Below, one piece after another: positions 16,059-24,871 of a stretch of DNA of 64,000 nt. Made by a program: the position numbers and the translations under genes. The notes under the pieces are model-generated. The model saw only the letters and a list, made by a program, of their open reading frames with translations, made no database searches and was not told the origin of the DNA. Each line of letters begins with the position of its first letter. Positions within the stretch are counted from its first letter, which is position 1. Source of the stretch: Luethyella okanaganae (GTDB lineage: Bacteria > Actinomycetota > Actinomycetes > Actinomycetales > Microbacteriaceae); contig NZ_JBHSTP010000001.1 in the NCBI RefSeq assembly GCF_042660285.1, positions 62,001-126,000 of the forward strand, in the 5' to 3' direction.

Positions 16059-17423
16059 ATGAAATACGCCGAGACCATCATCGATCTGGTCGGCAATACC
16101 CCCCTCGTCAGACTCAACCGGGTGAAGGACGGCGTTGCCGCGACCGTATTGGTGAAACTCGAATACCTCAACCCGGGCGGGTCGGCGAAGGACCGCATCG
16201 CGACGCGCATCATCGACGCCGCCGAGCACGACGGACTCCTGAAACCCGGCGGCACGATCGTCGAGCCGACCTCCGGCAACACCGGCGTCGGCCTCGCGCT
16301 CGTCGCCCAGCAGCGCGGCTACCGTTGCGTCTTCGTCTGCCCCGACAAGGTCGGTGAAGACAAGCGCAACGTGCTCATGGCCTACGGCGCCGAGGTCGTT
16401 GTGACGCCGACCGCGGTCGCCCCGGACAGCCCCGAGTCCTATTACGGTGTCTCCGACCGGCTCGCCCGCGAGATCCCGGGTGCCTTCAAGCCCAACCAGT
16501 ACGCCAACCCGAACGGCCCGCTCAGCCATTACGAGACGACCGGACCGGAGATCTGGCGGGACACCGACGGCAAGGTCACGCATTTCGTCGCAGGCGTCGG
16601 CACAGGCGGAACGATCACCGGCACAGGACGCTACCTCCGCGAGGTCTCGAACGACCGCGTGCGCATCATCGGAGCGGATCCGGAGGGATCCGTCTTCTCC
16701 GGCGGAACAGGGCGGCCCTACCTCGTCGAGGGTGTCGGAGAAGACTTCTGGCCGGAGGCGTACGATCCGGCGATCCCGCACGAGATCATCGCCGTGAGCG
16801 ATGCCGACTCCTTCGCGATGACTCGGCGGCTCGCCCTCGAGGAAGGAATCCTCGTCGGGGGGTCGAGCGGGATGGCTGTCGTTGCGGCTTTGCGTGCGGC
16901 GGCGTCTCTCGGCCCCGACGACATCGTGGTGGTTCTGCTGCCGGACGGTGGGCGCGGATACCTCGGCAAGATCTTCAACGACAAGTGGCTGCGCAGCTAC
17001 GGCTTCAGCAACGCGCCGGCCGGCCACACGGTGGCCGATCTGCTCGCCTCGAAGTCGGACAGGATGCCGGCACTCGTCTACGTGCATTCCACGGACACGG
17101 TACGTGAGGCGATCGACGAGATGACGAACTCCGGGGTCTCGCAGGTGCTCGTGCTGAACGCGGAGCCTCCGGTCGTCATGGGCGAGGTCGCGGGGGCGAT
17201 CGAGGAGCGTTCACTCATGGAATTCGTGTTCTCGGGCGGTGCCAAGCTCACCGACAAGGTTGGGCAGTTCGCGGGGGAGCCGCTTCCGCTCATTGGGGTG
17301 AACGAGTCGGTCGCGGCAGCCCGCGCGGCATTCGGGACGGCGAGTGCCCTGCTTGTGACGGATGGCGGGAAGCCGCTCGGCGTCATCACCCGCCACGACC
17401 TGCTCAGCTACCTGAGTCACTGA
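16059..17423 (+). CDS. cbs: Cystathionine beta-synthase
   Basis: A 454-residue PLP enzyme that condenses homocysteine with serine (or O-acetylserine) to cystathionine, the first step of reverse transsulfuration. The fold-II core (1-325) has the PLP lysine K44 in GGSAKDRIA, the Asn loop TSGNTGVGLALVA and the phosphate loop GVGTGGTITGTGRYL. The C-terminal tail (about 330-454) is a Bateman pair of CBS domains (AGHTVADLLASK..., SVAAARAAFG...VITRHDLLSYL), as in allosterically controlled enzymes. ATG at 16059 follows GAAGGAC. Followed by metB 48 bp later; the pair form one functional unit. Confidence 0.95.
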   Translation: MKYAETIIDLVGNTPLVRLNRVKDGVAATVLVKLEYLNPGGSAKDRIATRIIDAAEHDGLLKPGGTIVEPTSGNTGVGLALVAQQRGYRCVFVCPDKVGEDKRNVLMAYGAEVVVTPTAVAPDSPESYYGVSDRLAREIPGAFKPNQYANPNGPLSHYETTGPEIWRDTDGKVTHFVAGVGTGGTITGTGRYLREVSNDRVRIIGADPEGSVFSGGTGRPYLVEGVGEDFWPEAYDPAIPHEIIAVSDADSFAMTRRLALEEGILVGGSSGMAVVAALRAAASLGPDDIVVVLLPDGGRGYLGKIFNDKWLRSYGFSNAPAGHTVADLLASKSDRMPALVYVHSTDTVREAIDEMTNSGVSQVLVLNAEPPVVMGEVAGAIEERSLMEFVFSGGAKLTDKVGQFAGEPLPLIGVNESVAAARAAFGTASALLVTDGGKPLGVITRHDLLSYLSH

Positions 17424-17471
17424 TCCCTTCAGCTCAGGCCTTCTCGGCCGCCCAACTTCAAGGACCCCCTA

Positions 17472-18623
17472 ATGGTTTCATCGAAAAAGTTCGACACGCT
17501 CGCCATCCACGCCGGCCAGGATTTCGACCCGACCACCGGCGCGGTCATCCCGCCTATCTATCAGACCTCCACCTATGTACAGGACGGCATCGGCGGACTG
17601 CGCAGCGGCTACGAGTACTCGCGGGGCGGCAACCCCACCCGCACCGCCCTCGAGCTCCAGATCGCGGCGCTCGAGGGCGGCGCGCACGGGCTGTCGTTCT
17701 CGTCGGGACTCGCGGCGGAGGATGCGATTCTGCGGGCCGTGCTGGCTCCGGGCGACCATGTCGTGCTCGGCAACGACGCCTACGGGGGTACTTTCCGGCT
17801 CGTCGACCGGGTGAACGGCGCCTGGGGCATCCGCAACACGACGGTCGACCAGGCCGACCTCGCCGCCGTGGAGTCGGCGATCATGGCTGAGACGAAGATC
17901 CTGTGGATCGAGACTCCGAGCAACCCGCTCATGAAAGTGAGTGACATCGCCGCGCTCGCGGAGATCGGTCACCGCGCCGGGACGCTCGTCGTCGTAGACA
18001 ACACCTTCGCCTCGCCCGCGCTGCAACGTCCACTCGCTCATGGTGCCGACGTGGTCGTGCACTCGACGACCAAGTATCTCGGGGGTCACTCCGACGTGAT
18101 CGGCGGCGCGCTCGTGATCGACGACGACGAACTGCACGAGAAGGTCAGGTTCATCCAATTCGCGGTGGGAGCCGTATCGGCGCCGATGGAGGCCTTCCTC
18201 ACGATCCGCGGCATCAAGACCCTCGCCCTGCGGATGGAACGGCACAGCCGCAACGCACAGGCGATCGCCGAGCACCTCGCGGGGCATCCTGCCGTCGAAA
18301 CCGTCTACTATCCTGGCCTCGCCACGCATCCCGGCCATGAGCTCGCCGCCCGGCAGATGTCGGGCTTCGGCGGGATGCTGTCGCTGGCCATGCGCGGTGG
18401 GGAGGTCGCAGCGCGCACCTTCAGCGAGGCGACGCGTCTCTTCCAGCTTGCCGAATCGCTCGGCGGGGTGGAATCGCTGCTCAACTACCCCTCGGAAATG
18501 ACGCACGCCTCAGTGCGTGGCACCGAACTCGAGGTTCCTGCGAACATCGTGCGACTCTCCGTCGGCATCGAAGACGTCGAGGACCTCATCGCCGACCTCG
18601 ACCAGGCGCTCTCCCGAGTCTGA
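17472..18623 (+). CDS. metB: Cystathionine gamma-synthase/lyase family enzyme
   Basis: A 383-residue fold-I PLP enzyme of the Cys/Met metabolism family. PLP lysine K201 lies in VVVHSTTKYLGGHSDVIGG; other signatures are YEYSRGGNPTRTALE and WIETPSNPLMKVSDI. Actinobacterial members adjacent to cbs are usually annotated MetB but often act as gamma-lyases that release cysteine. The cbs neighbour favours a role in methionine-to-cysteine conversion. Sequence alone does not separate synthase from lyase. Confidence 0.92.
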   Translation: MVSSKKFDTLAIHAGQDFDPTTGAVIPPIYQTSTYVQDGIGGLRSGYEYSRGGNPTRTALELQIAALEGGAHGLSFSSGLAAEDAILRAVLAPGDHVVLGNDAYGGTFRLVDRVNGAWGIRNTTVDQADLAAVESAIMAETKILWIETPSNPLMKVSDIAALAEIGHRAGTLVVVDNTFASPALQRPLAHGADVVVHSTTKYLGGHSDVIGGALVIDDDELHEKVRFIQFAVGAVSAPMEAFLTIRGIKTLALRMERHSRNAQAIAEHLAGHPAVETVYYPGLATHPGHELAARQMSGFGGMLSLAMRGGEVAARTFSEATRLFQLAESLGGVESLLNYPSEMTHASVRGTELEVPANIVRLSVGIEDVEDLIADLDQALSRV

Positions 18624-18662
18624 GCGGTCTCGCTTCGCCGACCGGCCGCGTGCACCCCTCGT

Positions 18663-18756
18663 GTTCACAACTCCGGCAGTTCTTCTCGCTCGTCGGCTCC
18701 GGCCCCGATAAGTGGTGGCCGCTCGCGAAGTGCGGAAGACTGCCTGAGTTGTGAAC
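18663..18756. repeat. Long imperfect inverted repeat after metB
   Basis: GTTCACAACTCCGGCAGTTC at 18663 reappears inverted at 18734-18756 (GGAAGACTGCCTGAGTTGTG, then AAC). The arms of about 22 bp are separated by 48 nt. It could be a terminator region for cbs-metB or a degenerate mobile-element end pair. Confidence 0.5.
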
Positions 18757-18822
18757 GCGGGGCGGGGAGCGGGTGTGCCCGCGCTCTGGCGGGTCGCTGG
18801 CTCGGGGGAGTAGAACGGAAGC

Positions 18823-19176
18823 ATGAATGACGTGATTACGCACTGGATCGACGGGTATCGGCGCGCCTGGGACTCGAACGCCCCCGACGACATTCGTGCC
18901 CTCTTCACCGAGGACGCGGAGTACCGTACGCGCCCGCACGCGAAACCGTGGCACGGGCGCGACGAGATCGTCGCCAAGTGGATCGAGGTGGGCGATGAAC
19001 CGAACGACTATACCTTCGAGTGGCAGCCCGTGGTCGTCACGGACGACACGGCCGTGGTGCAGGCGAAGACCGACTACGTCGACAACACTTATCACAACCT
19101 CTGGGTGATCCGGCTCGCCCCGGACGGGAGGGCGACCTCGTTCACGGAGTGGTGGATGGAGGAGCCGAGGTCGTAG
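18823..19176 (+). CDS. NTF2-like / SnoaL-fold protein
   Basis: A 117-residue single-domain protein. MNDVITHWIDGYRRAWDSNAPDDIRALFTEDAEYRTRPH, with HGRDEIVAKWIEVGD downstream, matches the SnoaL-like/NTF2 cone-shaped fold found in many small isomerases and ligand-binding proteins. The strands ending WVIRLAPDGRATSFTEWWMEEPR complete the fold. Catalytic role unknown; it is a lone gene between metB and the cyclase-family gene. Confidence 0.85.
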   Translation: MNDVITHWIDGYRRAWDSNAPDDIRALFTEDAEYRTRPHAKPWHGRDEIVAKWIEVGDEPNDYTFEWQPVVVTDDTAVVQAKTDYVDNTYHNLWVIRLAPDGRATSFTEWWMEEPRS

Positions 19177-19290
19177 CCGGCGCTTTGGCAGTATTTCAAC
19201 GATGTGCGTCAACTCTGCGATTTCGGATACCGGGGGCGACCATCAGGATAGACGGGATAGACGGGTGACGTCGACCGAGAAACTCTCAGC

Positions 19291-19410
19291 GTGTCGACCG
19301 TGCTCACGGCGGGTCTGCTCGTGCTCGCCGGTCCGAACCTGCTCGTCCCCGCTTGCCTTGCCGTCGTGGCGGTCGTCGTGAGCCTGTTCAAGACATGGAG
19401 GAAAGGTTGA
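19291..19410 (+). CDS. 39-residue membrane peptide coupled to cyclase-family gene
   Basis: VSTVLTAGLLVLAGPNLLV, then PACLAVVAVVVSLFKTWRKG, from a GTG start. It is almost entirely hydrophobic with a basic C-terminus, as one or two membrane passes or the tail of a lost transporter. Its stop overlaps the TTG start of the next gene (TTGA at 19407-19410), typical of translational coupling, which argues that it is translated. No ribosome binding site is evident for its own GTG, so it may be a truncated remnant. Confidence 0.4.
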   Translation: MSTVLTAGLLVLAGPNLLVPACLAVVAVVVSLFKTWRKG

Positions 19411-20396
19411 CCGAGTATCGCGCTCATTTCGACGCCGAGGTCACCTTCGTCAATGGCGGCGGTCTCTCGACCCATGGCTTCCGTCTCGACGTGCCGGCGG
19501 CGGACGTCTCGCCGCAGCGTCTCGCGGAACTGTTCGTGCGCCACCTCGGCCTCGCGCTCGTCGAAGACGTCGCTCTGAGCAATGTGGAGTTCGTGCGCGA
19601 ACGGCATCGCGGCAGCAGGGGGATGTCGCTGGGCGAGCTGCTCACCGAGGCGATCGCCGCGAACCCGAACGCCGAATCTCTCGGTGCGGCCGGCGGTGCC
19701 GGCGGTGCGGGGGACCGCGAGACGGGGAGTCGCTTCGTCGAGCTCAGCCACGTCATACGTGAGGGCCTGGTCACCTACCCGGGCCTCCCGGTTCCGGTGT
19801 TCACGTCGCACCTCACCCGCGAGGAATCCAGAAGTCGCTATGCAGCAGGCACTGAGTTCGCCATGGACCTGATCACGATGATCGGCAACACGGGCACTTA
19901 TCTCGACAGCCCCTTCCATCGGTATGCGGGCGGTGCAGACCTGGCCGGGCTCGCACTCGACACGCTTGTCGGACTGCGGGCCGAGGTGTTCCATGTGATG
20001 GATTCCGCGAGCCGCGGTATTCCCGCCGCGACGTTCTTCGACCGTGAGCTGCGCGGTTCGGCCGTGTTGTTGCACACCGGCTGGGACCGCTTCTTCGGCG
20101 AACCGGAGTACGCGGTCGGCGCGCCGTTCCTCACAGAGGCAGGTGCGCGGCACCTCGTCGAGCGGGGAGTCGTACTCGTCGGCATCGACTCGCTCAACAT
20201 CGACGACACCGAGTCCGGCGGCGAGCGGCCCGCGCATTCACTGCTGCTCGAGGCCGGTGTCCACATCGTCGAGCACCTCGCGCACCTCGGTGAACTGCCG
20301 GCCCAGGGAGCTCGTTTCACCGCGGTGCCCCCTCTCGTGGAGGGCTTCGGGACGTTTCCGGTTCGGGCCTTCGCCGAACTCCCGTCCCTCGGCTGA
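19407..20396 (+). CDS. Cyclase-family (kynurenine-formamidase-like) hydrolase with extra N-terminal domain
   Basis: About 329 residues from TTG 19407 (GGAGG 5 nt upstream); ATG 19395 is the alternative. The N-terminal ~85 residues (YRAHFDAEVTFVNGGGLSTHGFRLDVP...RLAELFVRHLGL) form a separate small domain seen fused to cyclases in actinobacteria. The C-terminal domain has the cyclase metal-binding set: GNTGTYLDSPFHRYAGG (HXGTHXD-type motif with Thr-Tyr-Leu-Asp-Ser-Pro-Phe-His), VLLHTGWDRF and GIDSLNIDDTESG, ending HLAHLGELPAQGARFTAVP. Such enzymes hydrolyse amides, esters or lactones. The first His of HXGTHXD is replaced here by Gly-Asn. Substrate unknown. Confidence 0.82.
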   Translation: MTEYRAHFDAEVTFVNGGGLSTHGFRLDVPAADVSPQRLAELFVRHLGLALVEDVALSNVEFVRERHRGSRGMSLGELLTEAIAANPNAESLGAAGGAGGAGDRETGSRFVELSHVIREGLVTYPGLPVPVFTSHLTREESRSRYAAGTEFAMDLITMIGNTGTYLDSPFHRYAGGADLAGLALDTLVGLRAEVFHVMDSASRGIPAATFFDRELRGSAVLLHTGWDRFFGEPEYAVGAPFLTEAGARHLVERGVVLVGIDSLNIDDTESGGERPAHSLLLEAGVHIVEHLAHLGELPAQGARFTAVPPLVEGFGTFPVRAFAELPSLG

Positions 20397-20543
20397 GGAT
20401 CCTCCGTCGTCCGACGTCGGCCTGCCCCGCCAGCGCGCCCGGATCGGTGTTGCACAGTCGGGGAGCCCTCACTCCTGTGGAGATCGCGGTTGCTCTGCTC
20501 GTCACGGGAGTGTCATCAGCATGGGGTGGCGACGAGACTGCGA

Positions 20544-20624
20544 TGTGACTGTCACAAATGTGTCTGTCACATTCCCCGGCCTTGTGCATAATTGAGCTGC
20601 GGCGGAGTATGTGAACGTAAACAT
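20544..20624. promoter_or_regulatory. Inverted repeats upstream of lacI (20643)
   Basis: Three sites are visible: TGTGACTGTCACA (20544-20556), AATGTG...CACATT (20557-20573) and ATGTGAACGTAAACAT (20609-20624). The last, 19 bp before the GTG, resembles a LacI-family operator and shares TGTGAACG with the site before the ABC operon at 21731. They probably mediate autoregulation. The half-sites resemble CRP/GlxR but spacing is wrong. Confidence 0.45.
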
Positions 20625-20642
20625 GGCCGAGAACAGGATGAC

Positions 20643-21656
20643 GTGACCGAGGACCCGCCCAAGAGCCGAGCGCCCAGCATCCGCGATGTCGCCCGCCTCG
20701 CCGGAGTCTCGCATCAGACGGTCTCCCGTGTGCTCAACAACCACCCGAGCATCCGTGAGACGACGAAGCAGCGCGTGCTCGACGTCATGGAGCAATTGCA
20801 GTATCGGCCGAACCGCGCGGCGCGAGCCCTCGTCACGAGCAAGTCGCACACGCTCGGAGTGCTGACCGCATCGAGCACGCAATACGGGCCGACGAGCAGC
20901 ATCGCGGCGATCGAGGATGCCGCCCGCGAAGCAGGCTATTACGTCAACACCGCGAACATCGCTTCGACAGCTCCCGAGTCGATCGCCGGCGCGATCGAAC
21001 ACCTCATGAACCAGGCCATCGAGGGTCTCGTCGTGATCGCCCCACAGGTGCGGGTCTTCGACCTGCTCGCGGCGATGGCAATCGAGGTGCCCTATGTGAG
21101 TCTGCAGTCGACCGGGCATGCCGAACATCGTGCGCTCGCCGTCGATCAGATCGCAGGGGCGCGCATGGCCACCCGGCATCTCGTCGAACTCGGTCACCGT
21201 GAGATCATCCATCTCGCCGGACCGCAGGACTGGATCGAGGCCGAGGCGCGCATGCAGGGCTTTCTCGACGAGATCGACGAGGCTGAGCTGCGTACCCATC
21301 CGCCGATCCTCGGCGACTGGTCGGCGGACTTCGGCTACTTCGCCGGTCGGGAGCTGCTGCACCATCGTGATTTCACGGCTGTCTTCGCTGCGAACGACCA
21401 CATGGCGATCGGGCTTCTGCATGCCTTCCGCGAGGCGGGGATCGATGTGCCGGGCGAGGTGAGCGTCGTCGGCTTCGACGATGTTCCCATCGCGAAGCAC
21501 CTGTGGCCGCCGCTCACGACCGTGTATCAGGATTTCCGGGAGATCGGCAGGCGGGCGATCGCCCTGCTCCTCGCCGAGATGCACGACGACATCGGCCCCC
21601 GAGAGGAGCTTGTGCGACCGCAACTCATCGTGCGGGACTCGACCGGACCCGCCTAG
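20643..21656 (+). CDS. LacI-family transcriptional regulator (monosaccharide importer)
   Basis: A 337-residue LacI/GalR repressor. The HTH and hinge are PSIRDVARLAGVSHQTVSRVLNNHPSI...RPNRAARALVTSKS. Sensor-domain motifs include ALAVDQIAGARMATRHLVELGHREIIHLAGP and VVGFDDVPIAKHLWPPLTTVYQDFREIGRRA. GTG at 20643 follows AGGATGAC; the upstream in-frame sequence overlaps the operator. It precedes, in the same direction, the MmsA-MmsB-ChvE operon and is its likely regulator; the ligand is probably a pentose or hexose carried by that system. Confidence 0.92.
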   Translation: MTEDPPKSRAPSIRDVARLAGVSHQTVSRVLNNHPSIRETTKQRVLDVMEQLQYRPNRAARALVTSKSHTLGVLTASSTQYGPTSSIAAIEDAAREAGYYVNTANIASTAPESIAGAIEHLMNQAIEGLVVIAPQVRVFDLLAAMAIEVPYVSLQSTGHAEHRALAVDQIAGARMATRHLVELGHREIIHLAGPQDWIEAEARMQGFLDEIDEAELRTHPPILGDWSADFGYFAGRELLHHRDFTAVFAANDHMAIGLLHAFREAGIDVPGEVSVVGFDDVPIAKHLWPPLTTVYQDFREIGRRAIALLLAEMHDDIGPREELVRPQLIVRDSTGPA

Positions 21657-21692
21657 CCGGGTGGTCCCGTTACCCAGGCGCGATGGCTCAAC

Positions 21693-21744
21693 TTGACATC
21701 GAAAGGTTGCGAGAGCACCATTGGTCACGATGTGAACGGTCACA
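21693..21744 (+). promoter_or_regulatory. ABC operon promoter region with operator
   Basis: A perfect -35 TTGACA lies at 21693-21698; no equally good -10 was found at normal spacing. TGTGAACGGTCACA (21731-21744), with arms TGTGA/TCACA, matches the TGTGAACG half of the site before lacI and would sit just downstream of the promoter. Confidence 0.45.
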
Positions 21745-21933
21745 CGCACCGTGGATCGGTCCTCTTCTTCGTCTACCGCATGACATCGAGGTCAAGCCCG
21801 TGAGTACTCTCTTCGCCCGGAACGGCAACTGCGTCGTCGCCGCGTCGTCGGGCTGCCGCCATCGCTCAGTCCGCGACCGCGACCGTCCCCCGGCGCGTCT
21901 CCCCACGCGCCCCATCGGAGAGGAGGTGCTGTG

Positions 21934-23484
21934 ATGGCAGGAGAACCGGCGATCCTCGAGATGCGATCGATCACCAAGGAGTTCCCAGGAGTCAAGGCCC
22001 TCTCGAATGTCTCGCTCATTGTGCTGGCCGGCGAGGTGCACGCGATCTGCGGCGAGAACGGCGCGGGCAAGTCGACGCTCATGAAGGTGCTCTCGGGCGT
22101 GTACCCGGCGGGGACCTATACGGGCGACATCATATTCCGCGGTGAGCATGTTCAGTTCAAGGACATCCGCTCGAGTGAGGCGGCCGGCATCGCGATCATC
22201 CATCAGGAGCTCGCACTCGTGTCGGAGCTCTCGATCACCGAGAACATCTTTCTCGGCAATGAGCTCGGGGCGTTCGGGGTCATCAACTGGGTCGAGGCCA
22301 AGAAGCGCGCCATCGAGCTGCTCGCCCGCGTCGGTTTGCGCGAGGATCCCGACACGCTCGTCAAGCACATCGGCGTCGGCAAGCAGCAGCTCGTCGAAAT
22401 CGCCAAAGCCCTCAACAAGTCGGTCAAGCTGCTCATCCTCGACGAGCCGACGGCCGCGCTCAACGAGGCGGACTCACAGCACCTGCTCGACCTGATCCGT
22501 GGCCTCAAAGGCAAGGGCATCAGCTCCATCGTGATCTCGCACAAGCTCAACGAGATCGAGCAGGTGGCCGACTCCATCACGATCATCCGAGATGGCAAGA
22601 CGATCGAGACCCTCAATGTCAAGGATGACGGGGTCAACGAGGACCGCATCATCCGTGGCATGGTCGGCCGCAGCCTCGAGAGCCGCTTTCCCGACCGCAC
22701 GCCGCGCATCGGCGAGGTCTTCTTCGAGGTGCGGGACTGGACCGTGCAGCATCCGCTCGCGGCCGAACGCCTCGTGGTCAAGGGTTCCAGCCTGAACGTG
22801 CGGCGTGGAGAGATCGTCGGCATCGCCGGGCTCATGGGTGCTGGCCGCACCGAGTTGGCCATGAGCATCTTCGGGCGCTCCTACGGCAAATACGTCTCCG
22901 GCCAGATCTACAAGAACGGCGAGGCGATCGAACTGCGCAGTGTCGCCGAGGCGATCGAGCACGGTCTGGCCTATGTGAGCGAGGACCGCAAGGCACTCGG
23001 CCTCAACCTGCTCGACGACATCAAGAGGTCGGTCGTGTCGGCGAAGCTCACGAAGATCTCGGTTGGGCAGGTGGTCAACGAGGCCAAGGAGTACTCCGTC
23101 GCCGAGGAATACCGCAAGACCCTCCGCATCAAGACGCCCAGCGTGGACGCCGGCGTCAACAAGCTCTCCGGCGGCAACCAGCAGAAGGTCGTGTTGGCCA
23201 AGTGGATGTTCACTGACCCAGACCTGCTCATTCTCGACGAGCCGACCCGCGGAATCGACGTCGGCGCGAAGTACGAGATCTACGGCATCATCCAGGCGCT
23301 CGCCGCCCAGGGCAAGGGTGTGATCCTCATCTCCTCTGAGTTGCCTGAGCTGCTCGGCCTCGTCGACCGCATCTACACGGTGTTCGAAGGATCCATAACC
23401 GATTGCATCCCGGCTGCCGAAGCCGATCCGGAAACCCTGATGAGAAGCATGACCTCCGCGAGGAAGAAAGTTCAGAGCACATGA
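21934..23484 (+). CDS. mmsA: Monosaccharide ABC transporter ATP-binding protein (MmsA/GguA-like)
   Basis: A 516-residue tandem ATPase of the ribose/xylose class, energising uptake. The first cassette has Walker A GENGAGKST, an altered signature around IGVGKQQLVEIAKAL and Walker B LLILDEPTAAL. The second has AGLMGAGRTELAMS (degenerate P-loop), signature LSGGNQQKVVLAKW and LLILDEPTRGIDVGAKYEIY, as is normal for this class. ATG 21934 is preferred over GTG 21931 by spacing from AGGAGG. The stop overlaps the permease start (ATGA). The subfamily call (multiple monosaccharide) rests on gene order and similarity to GguA/XylG. Confidence 0.9.
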   Translation: MAGEPAILEMRSITKEFPGVKALSNVSLIVLAGEVHAICGENGAGKSTLMKVLSGVYPAGTYTGDIIFRGEHVQFKDIRSSEAAGIAIIHQELALVSELSITENIFLGNELGAFGVINWVEAKKRAIELLARVGLREDPDTLVKHIGVGKQQLVEIAKALNKSVKLLILDEPTAALNEADSQHLLDLIRGLKGKGISSIVISHKLNEIEQVADSITIIRDGKTIETLNVKDDGVNEDRIIRGMVGRSLESRFPDRTPRIGEVFFEVRDWTVQHPLAAERLVVKGSSLNVRRGEIVGIAGLMGAGRTELAMSIFGRSYGKYVSGQIYKNGEAIELRSVAEAIEHGLAYVSEDRKALGLNLLDDIKRSVVSAKLTKISVGQVVNEAKEYSVAEEYRKTLRIKTPSVDAGVNKLSGGNQQKVVLAKWMFTDPDLLILDEPTRGIDVGAKYEIYGIIQALAAQGKGVILISSELPELLGLVDRIYTVFEGSITDCIPAAEADPETLMRSMTSARKKVQST

Positions 23485-24806
23485 GCGCAGAGACGGGCTC
23501 CCAGAGCAAGTTCGCAGACCTCAAGAAGATCATCGGCGGCACCGGGTCGAGTGCGAGGCAGTTCGGCATCCTGTTCAGCCTCATCGCCATCGTGGTGCTT
23601 TTCCAGGTATTGACCGACGGCCTCACGCTGTCGTCGGGCAACCTGATCAACCTGGTGAGCCAGTACTCCTACATCCTGATTCTCGCTATCGGCATGGTCA
23701 TGGTGATCATCGCAGGGCACATCGACCTCTCCGTCGGCTCGGTCGCCGCGTTCGTCGGCATCGTGGTGGCGACGTCCATGCAGAACTGGCACCTCCCCTG
23801 GCCGCTCGCCATTCTCTTCGGCCTCGTCATCGGTGCGCTCATCGGCGCGTGGCAGGGCGTCTGGGTCGCGTATGTGGGGGTGCCGGCCTTCATCGTGACG
23901 CTGGCCGGCATGCTCATCTTCCGAGGCGGCAACCAGCTCATCGGAAACGCGAACACCGTCCCTGTGCCAGAAGGCTTCACCATGATCGGCGCCGGGTATC
24001 TTCCGGAGATCGGACCATACACCGGATACAACAACCTCACGCTCCTGCTCGGGCTCATCGTCGCGGCCGTCGTCGTCTACCGTGAGTGGCGTGCGCGGCG
24101 GGTGCAGCGCACGATGGGTTCCGAGACGGTGCCGCTGTGGGTCAGTATCGTGCGGGTCGTCCTGCTCGACGCCGTCGTGATCTACGTGACGTTCCTCTTT
24201 GCCGGTGGCCGCGTCGGCACGAGCTTCCCCGTCTCGGGGATCATCCTCGGCGTGCTCATCGTCTTCTACTCCTTCGTGACGCGGAACACGATCTTCGGCC
24301 GTCACATCTACGCGGTCGGCGGCAATAAGCTCGCGGCGGAGCTCTCGGGCGTCAAGTCACGGCGTGTCAACTTCCTCGTCATGATGAACATGTCCATTCT
24401 GGCGGCCCTCGCTGGCATGATCTTCGTGGCCCGCTCGGTGGCATCCGGGCCGCAGGACGGCCTCAGCTGGGAGCTCGACGCCATCGCGGCCGTGTTCATC
24501 GGCGGGGCTGCGGTCTCCGGCGGCATCGGAACCGTGACCGGTTCCATCATCGGTGGGCTCGTCATGGCGGTGCTCAACAACGGCCTGCAACTGCTCGGCG
24601 TCGGGTCGGACCTCGTTCAGATCATCAAGGGCCTCGTGCTGCTCGTCGCGGTCGGCGTCGACGTGTGGAACAAGAGCCAGGGGCGTCCGTCCGTCATAGG
24701 CTTCCTGACCCGCGGGCGGAAGACCGCCGAGTCTTCGGAGCCTCCGGCCGTGGTTCCCACGGCGGGGACCCCTGAGACGGCGAGACCGAGTGATCTTCCC
24801 AGTTGA
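23481..24806 (+). CDS. mmsB: Monosaccharide ABC transporter permease (MmsB/GguB-like)
   Basis: A 441-residue BPD_transp_2 permease, longer than ribose permeases, as in the GguB/XylH group. It has about 10-12 hydrophobic segments; LAIGMVMVIIAGHIDLSVGSVAAFVG is the diagnostic motif, and GGAAVSGGIGTVTGSIIGGLVMAVLNNGLQLLGV is the conserved C-terminal stretch. A charged loop (YREWRARRVQRTMGSETVPLW) splits the protein in the middle, characteristic of the long subgroup. The Ser/Pro/Thr-rich tail is cytoplasmic. Operon with the preceding ATPase and following binding protein. Confidence 0.92.
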   Translation: MSAETGSQSKFADLKKIIGGTGSSARQFGILFSLIAIVVLFQVLTDGLTLSSGNLINLVSQYSYILILAIGMVMVIIAGHIDLSVGSVAAFVGIVVATSMQNWHLPWPLAILFGLVIGALIGAWQGVWVAYVGVPAFIVTLAGMLIFRGGNQLIGNANTVPVPEGFTMIGAGYLPEIGPYTGYNNLTLLLGLIVAAVVVYREWRARRVQRTMGSETVPLWVSIVRVVLLDAVVIYVTFLFAGGRVGTSFPVSGIILGVLIVFYSFVTRNTIFGRHIYAVGGNKLAAELSGVKSRRVNFLVMMNMSILAALAGMIFVARSVASGPQDGLSWELDAIAAVFIGGAAVSGGIGTVTGSIIGGLVMAVLNNGLQLLGVGSDLVQIIKGLVLLVAVGVDVWNKSQGRPSVIGFLTRGRKTAESSEPPAVVPTAGTPETARPSDLPS

Positions 24807-24871
24807 CTCCGGCCGCCCTGCTTTCCTCCCAGCGACCTGCTACCTACCCTCCAAACAGAAAGTGATTGACA

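Noticed and set aside
19209..20237. Long minus-strand frame opposite the cyclase gene
   Set aside because: Antisense shadow; composition not protein-like, while the plus strand shows catalytic motifs.
20544..20573. CRP/GlxR binding site (TGTGA-N6-TCACA)
   Set aside because: Half-sites are present but spacings are 3 to 5 nt rather than 6, so only generic inverted repeats are claimed.
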